Shown: positions 33,153 through 51,098, numbered from the stretch's first letter. The stretch is 64,000 bases of DNA from Cacajao melanocephalus (GCA_963573385.1 CAUYLG010026915.1:83423-147422); one strand, 5' to 3'. The notes: generated by a model not told the origin, from the sequence alone. Translations and numbers: made by a program.

Positions 33153-36100
33153 AAAGACCAACAGTGTCAACATCTTTGACAAACTTCATTGTACGCTTAA
33201 TTAACTCATTCACTCACGCAAATCATTCAATGCATGTATGCTACACATGTGGCCATGTTATGAAATGAAGATGAGCCGAGAGTTTTCAATTCCACTGCAT
33301 TATTTTCATGGAAAGTAATTTCATGAGAAGTAGGAAAGCAAAACCAAAATTTTCTCCATAGAAACGAATTTAATGCCCAGACTACTTTAACCTATTTTAT
33401 AAACCAAATACTAGAAATGTGGACAGAGAAGAGTCTTTGACAATATAAATTTGGCTTATTAATACAAGATGCAACCCAGGTAGGTGGGATTTTTAGAGTT
33501 CTGGTGGAACTCTAAACTCTCCCAACACAGCAGAGTTGGAGGGCGGTGTGAAGGTGGGGATAAGATCTTGTTTTGTACATCCTAATTCCAAGTGTCCTTT
33601 TATTACAACTGCTTCCTGCTATCTCCTTCAGGCAAAACCCCAGGTTGCCAAAGTGCGTGCTAATTTTATGTTGGAAGGCCAGTTCTGGGTCATTGCACTA
33701 CCAGTCTTTCTCAACCAGAGTTCTCTATCTCAACTACAGAACACAGAAGATGATCTGTGTGACTGTCACCTTCCTATATACCCTCTCAGTGGCCAGGAGA
33801 GAAGTCGATTCATTCCAATGGATGTCTTAAAGCAGGAGGGCTTATTTCTCCCTGGGAACCCTCACTGGGGAAGGCTGAGCACTGACTGATGGACGTATTT
33901 CTCACTAAGGCCGAGGGCATGTGGTATTCGTATTGGCTGACCAAAAACAATAGGGCCCTGTCTCTGCTGCAAGGGGGCCAGGAGGGATTTCTTTACTGAA
34001 GAGCACTACCTTAATGAACTCGGTTGCTTTTCTATGCCCCTTGTGTCCACATTTCCCTCACTGCCCTACTTCTTCCCTGGGAGTGTCTCTTGTCTTAACC
34101 TTTTCCCTGCCATGCATCACAATTAGGCCAATCAAACCAAACTTTCTACTCTAAAGCATTCACAGATACGCCATTTCATGGAGCTGAAGATGCAACAGGC
34201 ATGATTTCATGACATCCGATTCTTCTGCACCCTTCAAGTAGTAGCTACCTTTTCTGCGTCCGTTGTTTCTGTGGGTTCCCTGGCTCTGAGCCCAGGGGTC
34301 AGATCTCTGGCCACAAGACCCAGCACAGACCCCCGGCTGCAGCTGAAGCCTGTGCACGGCTAGAGAGAGGTTCTTTCTTGGGCTACTGGTGTCCCGGGTC
34401 TGCACTCTGGTTAATATGGTCATCACTGTCACCTCCGCTGCTGCTGTCCTGCAGCCTCTGCAGTAGGAATTGGGTTTCCTCTTTATTCCCTGTCCTTGGC
34501 CTTCCTTTAAAGGGCGTGTCTGCAGCCCATGAACTTTTAGCTGGCTAGAGCTGTATTCTATCTCTTCTCTGCTCTTTTCTTGACACCCTAGTAGAAAATT
34601 AGGGTTCTTTTTTTAATTTCCTTTATTCAGTTCTCCTGATCCCTCTACATATTCCACCACAGCTAATCTTTACTTGGATCTCATCCCTTCAAAAACAGAC
34701 CTATTTATAGCTTCCCAATACACAACTGCATGTTAAATGCAACACCTATACTTCAAGTCTCTTATTTATAATTTGAATTTTGTGATTCGGAGTGACTCCG
34801 TGGTTCAAAAGTCACCTTTGGGTGGGTTGTTTTGCCAAGAAAACCTTTTATCAAAAACAAACATTTCACTGGCTGGCAATACACACTTACTGGAATGGCC
34901 TCCCACAGTTTAAGAAGCTCGTATCTGGTTGTAGCCCAACTGGTCATGGGTGTTACTGCCTGTCTCTTGGGAAACTAGTAAAGAGTAGGAAGTAGGCATC
35001 CTCGGGGAAAATGGCATGGCCTCTGGGGTTTCAAATGGAACACAGCAGGGAACTAAGAAAAGTAAAAACAACCAGTTTTTTTTTTTTAACTTAGAGACTC
35101 GAACAAACTCAAATACAATTTGCATGACCACAGCTGAATTTGCCTATCATGTATACCACAGGACATTTGCTTTTCCTGCTTACATCATGACTCAGACTTT
35201 ATTTAAATCCTCTCTTTTTACAAAGAAATAAGGGAGATAAGAATGACAGAAATAGAGTCATTGTTTGCTCTCTGCCGGGCAGCATGGGGACAGAGGCTGA
35301 TCTGAGGTCAACGCAAAGGCCCCATCAGTTGGGCTGTTACTGCCATATGGCCTGTGGGGCTTTGTTATATTTGTGGGTTGGACCTTGCTCCTATAATCGC
35401 TTGTTCTCAACAGCCCAGGTGTTTCCAAATCCTATTTCACTGGTTCAGTTTATCTGATATTCACAGTCCTTGAGGCTAGTGCTGAGAATGAGGTGGAAGG
35501 CACCTCTTACAGAGGACTAGCCAGTCTAGATACATAACAAGGAAAGAATTATTCCAAGCCACAGAAGATATCTGCATTTTCCTGGCAGATCCAGTGACAG
35601 AGAAACTCACAGGCCCTAGATCTTGGCAGGAGATAGGAAGTGGTATGAGCACTGAAAGGGAAGCTACGCACCATTAACAAGGAAACAGAATCTGAAAACT
35701 CCAAAGAACATGCGCAGGGACGTTCCCACCCCCGTCCACTCTTCCACATTCCAGAGAATCCCGGCTTGTAATAGACAACTTTTTATTGTGGGTAATACTG
35801 GTGGTATGCTGGTACACTGACACTGGGTAGAGTGGGGTAGGGTTGATCTATTGTAAATTTCCTTGGCATAAACACTGCCTCTCCATGGCCCATTTCAAGC
35901 AAACAACATTTTAACTACTAGCCCTTAAAAATCCTGATTATTTAACAAGCAGCTCCTGGAAGCTGGTAGGAACTGGCTCCAGCACACTACTGGGTAATAC
36001 TTAACACACTAGAAACCCCGAAGAACAATCCTACACCCAATGTAAGTGTCTCTTCTACAGAATCCCTGACAGCTGCACACCAAACCTGTTTTGCTTTCCA

Positions 36101-36394
36101 CTGACGAGCTGCCCATGAAGCCAAACATGTGCCTAGCTTAGAATGCCCTAAGTGTGCCCAGGGTAAATCTACCCATCTGTTGTCTTCAACCTGGCAACCT
36201 TTTACATGCTTGAAGACAGTGGTCATGAACCTTGAGGTCTTCTCCTTTCTTCACCATGCTGAAACACATCCCCAGATCCTTCTACCACCCTTCCCATCAA
36301 AAGTATAATGGCCCTTCCTCAATAAAATGAACATAAAAATGTCCCATAGGTAACATGACACAATGGGGCCATTATCTCCTTTGCTCTAATCAGA
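33153..36394. other. 3.2-kb Alu-free intronic segment
   Basis: No repeat I can name and no gene. Contains short A/T runs only. Confidence 0.45.
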
Positions 36395-36625
36395 AGTGTC
36401 CAGTCTTTTGGCTTCCCTGGCCACAGGGACGATAATGGCCACACTGGAAGAATTGTCTAGCGCCACACATAAAATACACTAACACTAATGATAGCTGATT
36501 AAAAAAAAAATCACACACAAAAAAATCTCATAATGTTTTAAGGAAGTTTATGAATTTGTGTTGGGCCACATTCAAAGCTGTCCTGGGCTGCATGCAGCCT
36601 GCAGGCTGGGCAAACTTGCTCTAAA
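36395..36625 (+). mobile_element. MER-type repeat (probable DNA transposon relic)
   Basis: The series gtccagtcttttggcttccc, cacataaaatacactaacac, aaaaatctcataatg and gtgttgggccacattcaaag is a common human interspersed repeat. Family name uncertain. Confidence 0.6.
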
Positions 36626-36708
36626 TACTATGTTTTTCTTAACTCTCCTAAGATTGCATTAACCCTTTTGACAGCCATCTGATACTAATCATTCATCCTT
36701 ACGTAACT

Positions 36709-36746
36709 CTCTCCTCCCAAAGTCTTTCTCTCCTCCCAAAGTCTTT
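36709..36746 (+). repeat. Perfect 19-bp tandem duplication
   Basis: ctctcctcccaaagtcttt occurs twice head to tail with no mismatch. Confidence 0.97.
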
Positions 36747-36893
36747 CAATATTATTTCAGGTTTTTCACATTAATTGATCTTTAAAATACATTTGCTAAG
36801 ACTGTATTATTCTCACCAAATGTTGCATGGTCAGCTTGGCTGCTGTCCTATTGAGATCTTTTTCAATTGTGATTCCCTCATCCAGGATCTTAG

Positions 36894-37291
<398 letters not shown>

Positions 37292-37702
37292 TCGCCCTCT
37301 TCTATCCACACTCTCTGAGGACGGCCCTTAGCTAAAATTCACCCAGTGGCACCACTCTCCAATCCGCATTTCTCCATCTTGCTCAGAGAATTTCCCACAC
37401 TTGTCAAGTGCCTAGTTGAAATTTAGAATGTACTTTTAGCAGGAAAGCACTGTATAAAGGTAAGGATTTGTCTGTTATTTCCTTGCCAGAACCTTCTGAG
37501 AATGTGATGAAGAAAATAAATGGGATTCATGTGGCATGACTTTTTCCTTAGTGAGGTCACGTGGGTACCCTGTGGTCTTTCTATAATTGCTTACAAACCA
37601 CTTGCCAAAGAAATCCTGTAAGAAACTTCCTTGGGAATCAACAACACTCAGGTTGGGTTTACCACTCAGGCCGCATACCCGGGTTGTACGTGCTGTCCTT
37701 AG

Positions 37703-39417
<1,715 letters not shown>

Positions 39418-39707
39418 GGGCCAGGGGCAGTGGCTCAGCCTGTAATCCCAGCACTTTGGGAGGCCAAGGTGGGTGGACTGCTTGAGACCAGGAGTTCGAG
39501 ACCAGCCTGGCCAACATGGCAAAACCCTGTCTCTACTAAAAACACAAAATTAGCTGAGTGTGGTGGCGGGTGCCTGTAATCCCAGCTACTCAGGAGGCTG
39601 AGGCAGGAGAATCACTTGAACCCAGGAGGCGGAGGTTATGCTCAGCCGAGATCGTGCCACTGCACTCCAGCCTAGGCGACACAGTGAGACTATCTGAATG
39701 ACAACAA
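39418..39707 (+). mobile_element. Alu, plus strand
   Basis: Dimeric Alu with a short CAA tail. Imperfect target duplication agtagcttgag / agcagcttggg. Confidence 0.92.
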
Positions 39708-40202
39708 CAAAGCAGCTTGGGCAGTTTTCACCCGCCAACCCTTGACTTTTACTCCTACCACATGGCTTCCACCCTTCCTGCTGCGGCCAACATTCCTTCC
39801 AGGGGACAACCAGGGCCACCTCGGCTGTTCTCTTCTTTTGGTAGTGAGTGGCTCTGAGCTGCACTGTAGCCCTAAATTTCTCTGCTGTCTGCTTTCTCAC
39901 TCTCCACCATTAACTTAGGTGTCCCTTTGACTTTCAACTAGTTTTTTCCTTCTGCATATTAATTCAGCCAAAGCAGAAATGATCAAAAAACCTAATATTT
40001 GGTCCTAACTGCTCCCTAATTTTTTACCTTAATCATCTGCACAGACAGCCTACGGATACCAGCTATTTACAACACGCCAACAAGCAGCCCAGGCTCCTTC
40101 CTTTGACCTTAATACACAGTGTCCCTAACACCACCATAACAACGGTTTCCAAAGGCTTAAAATTCCTTCCAGCAATTTCCTTGGTTACCCTTCTTCTTCA
40201 TT

Positions 40203-40478
40203 CTCTCTCTCTCTCTCTCTCCCTTTTTTTTGGTGGGGGACAGGGTCTTGCTCTGTCACCCAGGCTGGAGTGCAGTGATACAATCATGGCTCCCTGCAGC
40301 CTAGACCTCCTGGGTTCAGGTGGTCTTCCCACTTCAGCCTCCTGAGTAGCTGGGAATACTGTTGCATGCCACCATGCCAGGCTGATTTTTAAATTGCCCA
40401 GGCTGGTATTGAACTCCCGGGCTCAAGTAATCCTCCTAGTGCTGGGATTACAGGTGTGACCCACTGTGCCCAGCCACT
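40203..40478 (-). mobile_element. Old Alu with (CT)n at tail side, minus strand
   Basis: J-like, with an internal deletion in the left arm. Perfect target duplication cttcttcatt at 40193-40202 and 40479-40488 shows that the (CT)n belongs to the insert's tail. Confidence 0.92.
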
Positions 40479-40585
40479 CTTCTTCATTTTTATCTCACAT
40501 TCAAGACTTTTAAAATAAAACCCAACAGACTCCTTTTATGTAAAGTATCAGGAATTTGCTTTGTCTTCCCCATTTTCTTAGCTGA

Positions 40586-41057
<472 letters not shown>

Positions 41058-41670
41058 CACAATTTTTATTCTACTACACACTAACCAGAAATCTGCAAGT
41101 GTTCTTTATCCTCATTACATTACCAAACCCCTCCCCTCAAAATGAGTGCCTGGCCCTTCACTTTTCCTTCCAAGCATGCTCACTCCATTTGGGCACCCGG
41201 TGCCATCTGTCCAGCCAATCTGACCCAGATGCTCATTTGTTCAAGGTCCTTCGGCATTCAGTTCAGTTCAAATGTCTGTGATATGACTTGTTCATGTTGA
41301 GCTTTGAGAGCATTCTTCAGTTATTTCACGTCTTCTGTTTACAACTAAACTGTAAGCTCTTTCAAGTCAAGCTTTTTTTTGTTTTGTTTTGTTTTTTTTT
41401 AAAAACACCGAGCTGCCCAGATGGTGCTTTCAAGATAGCAATTATGTGATAGGTCCTGCTGATAGACAGGGACTGTTGGGAGCCAGAAGCCAATTTCTAT
41501 AAGGACTGGCAATGACACCCAATCAAAGATGTACAAGAGAAAGGCGTAGGGATGACATGGTAGTCTGTTTCAGGAGATTGCCATTGTCAAAACAGTTCAC
41601 TGGTATACTGAATAACAATGTTTAACCTGTTTTGGTCCTCCCTTCTTCAAAGAAAAGGTCAAGAAGAGTG

Positions 41671-41693
41671 TTTTTTTTTTTTTTTTTTTTTTT
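41671..41693. repeat. Poly(T) run
   Basis: About 23 T with no recognisable element attached. Confidence 0.85.
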
Positions 41694-42251
41694 AATCACA
41701 GTTTAAAATAAGGTAGGAATGTCAAGCTATTATTTAACCTGCAACCCAGCTACCATGGGTTCAGGCCTTCTGAGACTTGAGGAGCAGGGGCTGGCCATGG
41801 CGTGTCCTCTGAAAGAGACCTTCGCCATGATAGCACAGAAGACCCAGGGCTCACTGGAACCATCAGGAGTCCTCTGGCTCTTCTTAAAGTCAAAGATTAG
41901 GTGACAAAATGTCACCTTATGTACTGGTAAATATCATCTTCTTCCTTGGGGTTTTAACTAGTCAGATAAGATACAACAGAACGAACTGTCCCACAGAGTA
42001 AATGACTTTCTGCTGGCAGGTAACAGACTCTCAGAAAAGCAGTTACTCTTTTAGAATGCTATGAATGGATGTAGTCATTTGTTAAGACGCACTACAGTAC
42101 AACGAGACACTGCATTTTGTGGATGTGACATGCAATTATGGACTGATGCCTTCTATTCTTCCTTAAAGTGCTGATATAACAAAAACATGTTAGAACTGTA
42201 TTAGAGATAACTTTGTAACAACATAAAAAAAATTTAAAAAATCCACATTCT

Positions 42252-42596
42252 GGCTGGGTGCAGTGGCTCCTAGCACTTTGGGAGGCCGAGGCAGGCAGAT
42301 CATCTGAGGTCAGGAGTTGGAGACCAGTCTGGGCAAAATGGTGAAACCCCGTCTCTACTGCTGTACAAAAATTAGCTGGGCATGGCCAAAATGGTGAAAC
42401 CTCATCTCTACTGCTATATAAAAATTAGCTGGGCATGATGGCAGGCTCCTGTAATCCCAGCTACTCAGGTGGCTGAGGCAGAAGAACCATTTGAACCTAG
42501 GAGGCAGAGGATGCAGTGAGCCAAGATGGTGCCACTGCACTCCAGCCTGACAACAGAGCGAGACTCCGTCTCAAAAACAAACAAACAAAAACCAAC
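42252..42596 (+). mobile_element. Alu with internal 53-bp tandem duplication, plus strand
   Basis: The left arm lacks the cgcctgtaatccc block. The segment starting caaaatggtgaaac occurs twice in tandem (42333-42385 and 42386-42440) before the right arm. CAAA tail. Confidence 0.92.
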
Positions 42597-42816
42597 CAAC
42601 CATATCCTAACTCTAACACAGTAAAATTTTCATTTAACTCCTTAAATACATAGTTGTAATCATAGCATCATATAATTTTGTATTCTTTTTGTCACTTGAT
42701 AACCTATAATTACCCTTGCACAGTTTTGGTTTTTTATAAGTTTCTACTTATAATCAAGTCCACCAATTATTAATATTCCATCTTACAAACTTTGTCACTG
42801 CTCATTTGCTGATTTT

Positions 42817-42937
42817 TTTTTTAAGACAGGGTTTCACCATGTTGGTCAGGCTGGTCTTGAACTCCTGACCTCAGGTGATCCGCCTGCCTTGGCCTCCAAA
42901 GTGCTTGGATTACAGGTGTGAGCCACTGCGCCTAGCC
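42817..42937 (-). mobile_element. Alu left monomer with tail (scAlu-like insert), minus strand
   Basis: Oligo(T), then about 115 bases of left arm only. Perfect target duplication gctgatttt at 42808-42816 and 42938-42946. S-type arm, like the insert at 6445-6585. Confidence 0.9.
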
Positions 42938-42946
42938 GCTGATTTT

Positions 42947-45298
42947 GGTTGTTTTTAATATTTAATCGTTAGAAACAGTTGGATAATCACATACACACAT
43001 AGAGCTTTTAAAAATTAATTACTTATAATTTTAAAGGATTATCAGGTAAAAGGATATAAAAATATTCATGGCTCCTCACGTGATTTGAAAAATTGACCTT
43101 CAGAAGAATTGTACATATACATAGTTTTAAATTACTTTTATAATTTTTTATCTGCCCTTTGTGACAACTAGTAACACTGTAGAGTGTCACTAATCTGGTG
43201 CTGAATCACTGCTGCAGGATCCTAACGTAATGACTGCCATTTCAGAAGTGGCACTGACTCACTGGCTTTTATAATCAGAAAACAACAACAAAGAACGAGC
43301 TGCTTTTTAGAAACGTTGCCAGATTCTCAGAAAAAGATGTGTACATTTGTATAATATAAAAAACATATTGGTCAATTTCCCTTATACATTAGAACAATCT
43401 AGTTTCATAGGTATTAAGTAGCACATATATTCTATTTTGGCTTATCTTTTAGGTAAGAGCAAAGAAAGCAGTTACTTACATATGATATGCAACTAAAATC
43501 AATGGTATCTTATGCAATAATAGATAACCTCTATGTTAGCTAAATAAGTATAATTAATGTAAACTGCTATTTTAAAAAGGTATGATTTACTTTTCATTTA
43601 ACTGGGTGTCTGGTGAGACATTTCCAACCTGGGGCATGGATAAATAGCTGAAGTTTGATTAGGAAAAATTAACAAATGGAATCTATTCTGTTAAAGTTTA
43701 ATGCCATTAATTTTGTGGTTAAAGGTTACAAATACTACTCAAAATTTCTAGGTCTGACTGGGTAAAGTTGCATGTTAAATCAGATATTAGCTGTTCTATT
43801 TAGCTGAGATAAAATCCAGCTTGGAATCCAAACAGTTAAAAATGGTGAAGTAAAAAAAGACTGATGACTGTCTTTTACTCTTCTAAATGCAATTATTTAC
43901 ATGATTGGCTTTGGTCTGTATGCCTTTCAAATGTCAAGATATTCTGAAAATAATCAAATAACCATGAGAGAATTCAAGTGGCAGGATCACTTTAACCCAC
44001 GCCTTATATAATACAGTCAATTTACAGGAAAGCCAATTCCATTTTCTTATCCAAGACAACAAAAACAATGATGCAGCCTTAAAATCTCTTCCTTTGAGTT
44101 AATCCCTTTCCCTAATAACTACATTCTGAAAACTGAGGACTTATCTTTCTGGATAGGGAGTGACCTTTTGGGAAGAATCACAGAGCCCTCTCCCCAGCCT
44201 GAGACCACTGTCAATTCCCTTGGCTGGGGGTCAGCTGTGCACGCAGCTTCCTTTTAAGTCATTTCAAAGGATGAACAATAAACAGAAGCCACGATCTCTC
44301 ACTTTGAGGCATTGGTGATCTGGCAGGGGATTTAACACCCAAATAGGGAGATGATTATATTATAACTGTACCTAATGAAAGGCAGAGGTGATAGTAATAA
44401 GCCCATTTTTTCCTTTGTAGACTGAGAGAGAAAGATCTTGAAAACTTGTCTTCTTGAATTCAGCCTTTGAAGACTCATTGGTGAATGAGAAAATGAGAAA
44501 ACCTGGTTCTCCAAAATTTATCTGTTGAGCATGGTTCTTACATGGATGATATCTGGCAAACAGAGATGACCATGGGACCACGTAAATGCAATGGGAAATT
44601 CCCAGGTCTCACTCAACTATTTCATTAGCAAAAACACTGTCACAATCAGGGGGGAAAAAACACATTAAGTGATGAAATAAAAAGTATGAAAGCCTAGAAT
44701 GTCAGATATTTTACACACAAAAAAACTATAATAATGCTAGGCTACATCAATTATAATGGAACAAAAAGACTACAAACATTATAAATGTGTGAGTATGGCT
44801 TTTTAAGGAAATTGATTAAATATAAAGAGCTATTGATGGCGGTCATACGGCAATGAGGTCAGCATGAAAGCCAGGCACAAGAGTACCCATGGATGAATTT
44901 TCAACTGGAATAATCAAGCTTTATTTACTTCTTGCGGCCATCATTTTAACCTTTTATTTATTGAGATGCCAAGACAGAGCAAAACGGCACACAATTAACA
45001 GGTTAAATTTATTTTTCACAAGGCGTGCTAAGAGATTTGGTTGAAATTACTCTCAAATTGCTTTAGAAGGTTTGGCAAGTGAGACAATACAAGAAAAATG
45101 AAACATTTTCAAGTCATATTGTTTTGAGAGGCGGGCCCTGAGAAGGTTCAAGTCCTATAAGAAGGGTGTTCTTCTACACCGAGGTTGCTTTTCTGGGCGG
45201 GTTGGGAGTGCCAGACTCAAAAAGTTCCCCGATCTGTACTCTGAACCGAGATTCTAGACATTGCTACCCAGCTCTTCATATGTCAAAAGAAACTGTGT
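42947..45298. other. 2.3-kb AT-rich, repeat-free intronic segment
   Basis: No transposon recognised in an otherwise Alu-dense region. AT-rich with no long open frame. Candidate conserved non-coding DNA. Confidence 0.45.
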
Positions 45299-45614
45299 GG
45301 CTGGGCATGGTGGCTCACACCTGTGACCCCAGCATTGTGGGAGGCTGAAGGGGGAGGATCATTTGAGACCAGGAGTTGGAGACCAGCCAGGGCATCATAA
45401 CAAGATCCTATCTCTACAAAAAAAATCAGTAAAAAAACAAATTAGCTGGGCATGATAGCACACACCTGTAGTCCCTGCTACTTGGGAGGATTGCTTTAGC
45501 CAAGGAGACTGAGGCTGCAAGTAAGCCACGATCACACCACTGCACTACAGCCCGGGTGACAGAGCAAGACCCTGCCTCAAAAAAAAAAAAAAAAAAAGAA
45601 AAAAATGAAAGAAA
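45299..45614 (+). mobile_element. Old Alu (J-like), plus strand
   Basis: ggctgggcatggtggctcac start, diverged arms, A-rich tail going over to GAAA. Confidence 0.92.
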
Positions 45615-45638
45615 AAGAAAATAAAAGATATATTGTAA

Positions 45639-45929
45639 GCCAGGCATGGCAGCTCATGCCTGTAATCCCAGCACTTTGGGAGGCCGAGGTGGGCAGATCA
45701 TGAGGATAGGAGTTCAAGACCAGCCTGACCAACATGGTGAAACCCCATCTCTACTAAAAATATAAAAATTAGCTGGGCATGGTGGCACACGCCTGTAATC
45801 CCAGCTACTCAGGAGGCTGAGGCGGGAGAATCACTTGAACCTGTAAGGCGGAGGTTTCAGTGAGCCGAGATCACACCATTGCACTCTGGTCTGGGCAACA
45901 GAGCGAGACTCTGTCTCAAAAAAAAAAAT
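45639..45929 (+). mobile_element. Alu, plus strand
   Basis: gccaggcatggcagctcatg start to a short A tail. It is followed 94 bases later by an inverted Alu. Confidence 0.93.
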
Positions 45930-46023
45930 TGTGTAATTATTTATGATTCCTGTTGACTCCAGCAATAAAAATGGGGGGATAGCTGCTATCTTTGCATTCT
46001 GAACCATTCAAAATAGAGTTTTT

Positions 46024-46322
46024 CTCTTTTTTTTTTGAGGCAGTCTTGCTCTGCTGCCCAGGCTGAAGTGCAATGGCATAATCTCAGCTCACTGCTCATT
46101 GCACTCTTCACCTTCCAGATTCAAGCAATTCTCCTGCCTCAGCCACCCTAGTAGCTGAGATTACAGGCATGTGCCACCATGCCTGGCTAAGTTTTGTATT
46201 TTTGGTAGAGACAAGGTTTTGCCATGTTGGCCAGGCTGGTCTCCATCTCCTGGCCTCAAGTGATCCACCCGTCTTGACCTCCCAAAGTGCTGGGGTTACA
46301 GGTGTGAGCCACTGCCCCAGCC
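46024..46322 (-). mobile_element. Alu, minus strand
   Basis: Dimeric Alu with a small internal expansion (ctgctcattgcactcttcac). Short aaaatag duplication around it. Confidence 0.92.
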
Positions 46323-47109
<787 letters not shown>

Positions 47110-47740
47110 AGAATAAAGTTTTAGTTTTAATGAAGTGACTTTAATGCATTTATGAGAAATAGGCATCACTAAAATCTAAGCCTTGAATGTGATAGTTCAG
47201 ATTCAAGACAAATAATTTTTTAATTACTCCCATTTGTTTGCGACTTACCCCTCTGGTTTAAAAAGATACATCTGAAATTTCACATTATAATATATGATTC
47301 TAGATATTTATAAAAGATTTTTATGTGTTTCTTATAGTTTATGCCTATAGCTCTTTCATTCATTCGTTCAATATTTACCTAGTGACCACAGTGTATGCCG
47401 AGTACTGATTTAGATGCAAAGGATAATGCAGGAAATAAAATAGATGCTTCGCCTATAGATGACTCTCTGCCCTCCTGGAATTTACGTCTACCTCATAACA
47501 CTTGAAGATCAGTAGAACTGATTAGCTAGTGACTTAGTTATTTGAAAATCAAATGCTACATTTATGCAAGTTGGCATGAAAGTATAACATATCTTTCATA
47601 AGAAGACCAGTCAAGATGATAAAAACTACTGGGACAGTTCTAAATGTCATACCAAGTAACCGTTAACTATTTGTAAAAATATGGTCAGTTTAAGTCTTGA
47701 CTTAGAACATGAAGACTTCAAAAAAATCATTACAAGTAAC
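47110..47740. other. AT-rich intronic segment
   Basis: A weak MIR/L2-like 'aatatttacctagtgacc' stretch near 47370-47490. Nothing else recognised. Confidence 0.4.
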
Positions 47741-48048
47741 TTTTTTTTTTTTTTTTTTTTTTTTTAGATGGAGTTTCACTCTTGTAGCCCAGGCTGGAAT
47801 AAAATGGTGCGATCTCAGCTCACTGCAACCTCTGCCTCCCGGGTTCAAGTGATTTTCATGGCTCAGCCTCCTGAGTACCTGGAACTACAGGCACCACCAC
47901 CATGCCTGGATAATTTTTTTGTATTTTTAGTAGAGACAGGGTTTCACCAAGTTGGCCAGGCTGGTCTCAAACTCGTGAACTCAGGTGATCTGCCCGCCTC
48001 AGCCTCCCAAAGTGCTGGGATTATAGGCATGAGCCACCTCGCCTGGCC
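47741..48048 (-). mobile_element. Alu, minus strand
   Basis: Full-length. Perfect target duplication acaagtaac at 47732-47740 and 48049-48057. Confidence 0.95.
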
Positions 48049-48057
48049 ACAAGTAAC

Positions 48058-49052
48058 ATTTTTATTAACTCTGGTGATTAATTAGAATCATTGAACCAGG
48101 ATCATAGTTTATTTAATCATTGTGGGTTGTCTTCTATATAACCACCTCATCTTTAACTTCTGTATTAATAAAGAATTTGCACTTTCACTATTCTCAGTCA
48201 TAGTATGACTCAGTGTTTTAGAATTTACTTGGTATCCTTCTTGCAAAAAGTAATGCAAGTTGGAACAAAGCCCATAAAGCAACATTTACCATCTGGAACA
48301 ATCAAAACAAATATTTTAACAGCAATAGGTTTGTGGAGGACAGAAAGTCCTAGCGGCTAGAACAGTGGCGATTAGAAAAGCAGTGGTTAGAACACTTTTT
48401 TAACGAAAAAAATGGGAGGGAAGGTGGCCCCTAAATTGTATTTGAAACCAGCAGAAGTGACCTACCTGCTCTGGGGCCCAGGGAGAGAGAAGAGAGTGCA
48501 GATTACAAACTGGGAATGCAGAAGATAGAAAGATGATCAGTTGGAAACAAACTGAAGGAGCATGCTGGCTAGCAACACCTTAATGAGAGTAGCTCAGGCT
48601 TCTGACCTTGACGGTGGTAGTGCCTTGTTCTCTTGTGTAATCTGTCAGTTCTCTCTCCCTCTTACAGGCGACCAGCCTGTCTGGGAAAAAAATCATGTAG
48701 CCACCAGTGCCTCTGAGCACACGGCCAAATTCCCCTAACCTCCTTTCTGATCAGCTTCTGCTTCTTTTTGTAAGACTAAGTGGGTTGGGGAAGCCCCTGG
48801 AGGCTGAGGGCTGTCATAAGCCATCTGTGTGAGGACTGCCAGGGGCTGAGGGAGCTGGGAAGGGAGATACAGACTGGGCTCGCCCCATGTGCTTACCATT
48901 ACCATGTAAGTTCTCCAACTGTTTCATGTGGGGTCTTCCCTATCTTTCTACCTATAGTGATGGTAAGGTAACCTGAAGAAGTCCGATTTTTAAAAATTGG
49001 CACAGAGCAAAGCCCATTCACAAGCGATGTTAAAATTTTTTGCTGAATTTTG
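48058..49052. other. Single-copy intronic segment
   Basis: No repeat or gene recognised. Confidence 0.4.
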
Positions 49053-49338
49053 ACAGAGTGTGGTGGTAATCTCAGCACTTTGGGAAGGTGAGGCAGGTGG
49101 ATCACTTGAGGTCAGGAGTTCGAGACCAGCCTGGTCACCATGGTGAAACCCTGTCTCTACTTAAAAAAAAAAAATTAGCCAGGCATGATGGCACATGCCT
49201 GTAGTCCCAGCAATACGGGAGACTCAGGCAGAACAATCGTTTGAACTGAGGAGGCAGAAGCTGCAGGGATCTGAGCCCACTGCTCTCCAGCCTGGACGGC
49301 AGAGTGAGACTTCGTCTCAAAACAAGACAAAACAAAAA
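49053..49338 (+). mobile_element. Alu with shortened 5' end, plus strand
   Basis: The first bases are shortened (gagtgtggtggtaatctcag). Target duplication ttgctgaatttt / ttgctgactttt at 49040-49051 and 49339-49350. Confidence 0.92.
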
Positions 49339-49350
49339 TTGCTGACTTTT

Positions 49351-50991
<1,641 letters not shown>

Positions 50992-51073
50992 GCTTCCATA
51001 TTTAAATGTCAGCATTCTCTTTGCTGCCGGTGACACTCGTCTTACTTCACACGTGCGGACTCGATACAGCATG

Positions 51074-51098
51074 AGGGGTAGGTGGGTGGGGAGGTGGG
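51074..51098 (+). promoter_or_regulatory. G-quadruplex motif
   Basis: Four G tracts of three or four (GGGG, GGG, GGGG, GGG) separated by loops of 5, 1 and 4 bases, on the non-transcript strand. Confidence 0.55.
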
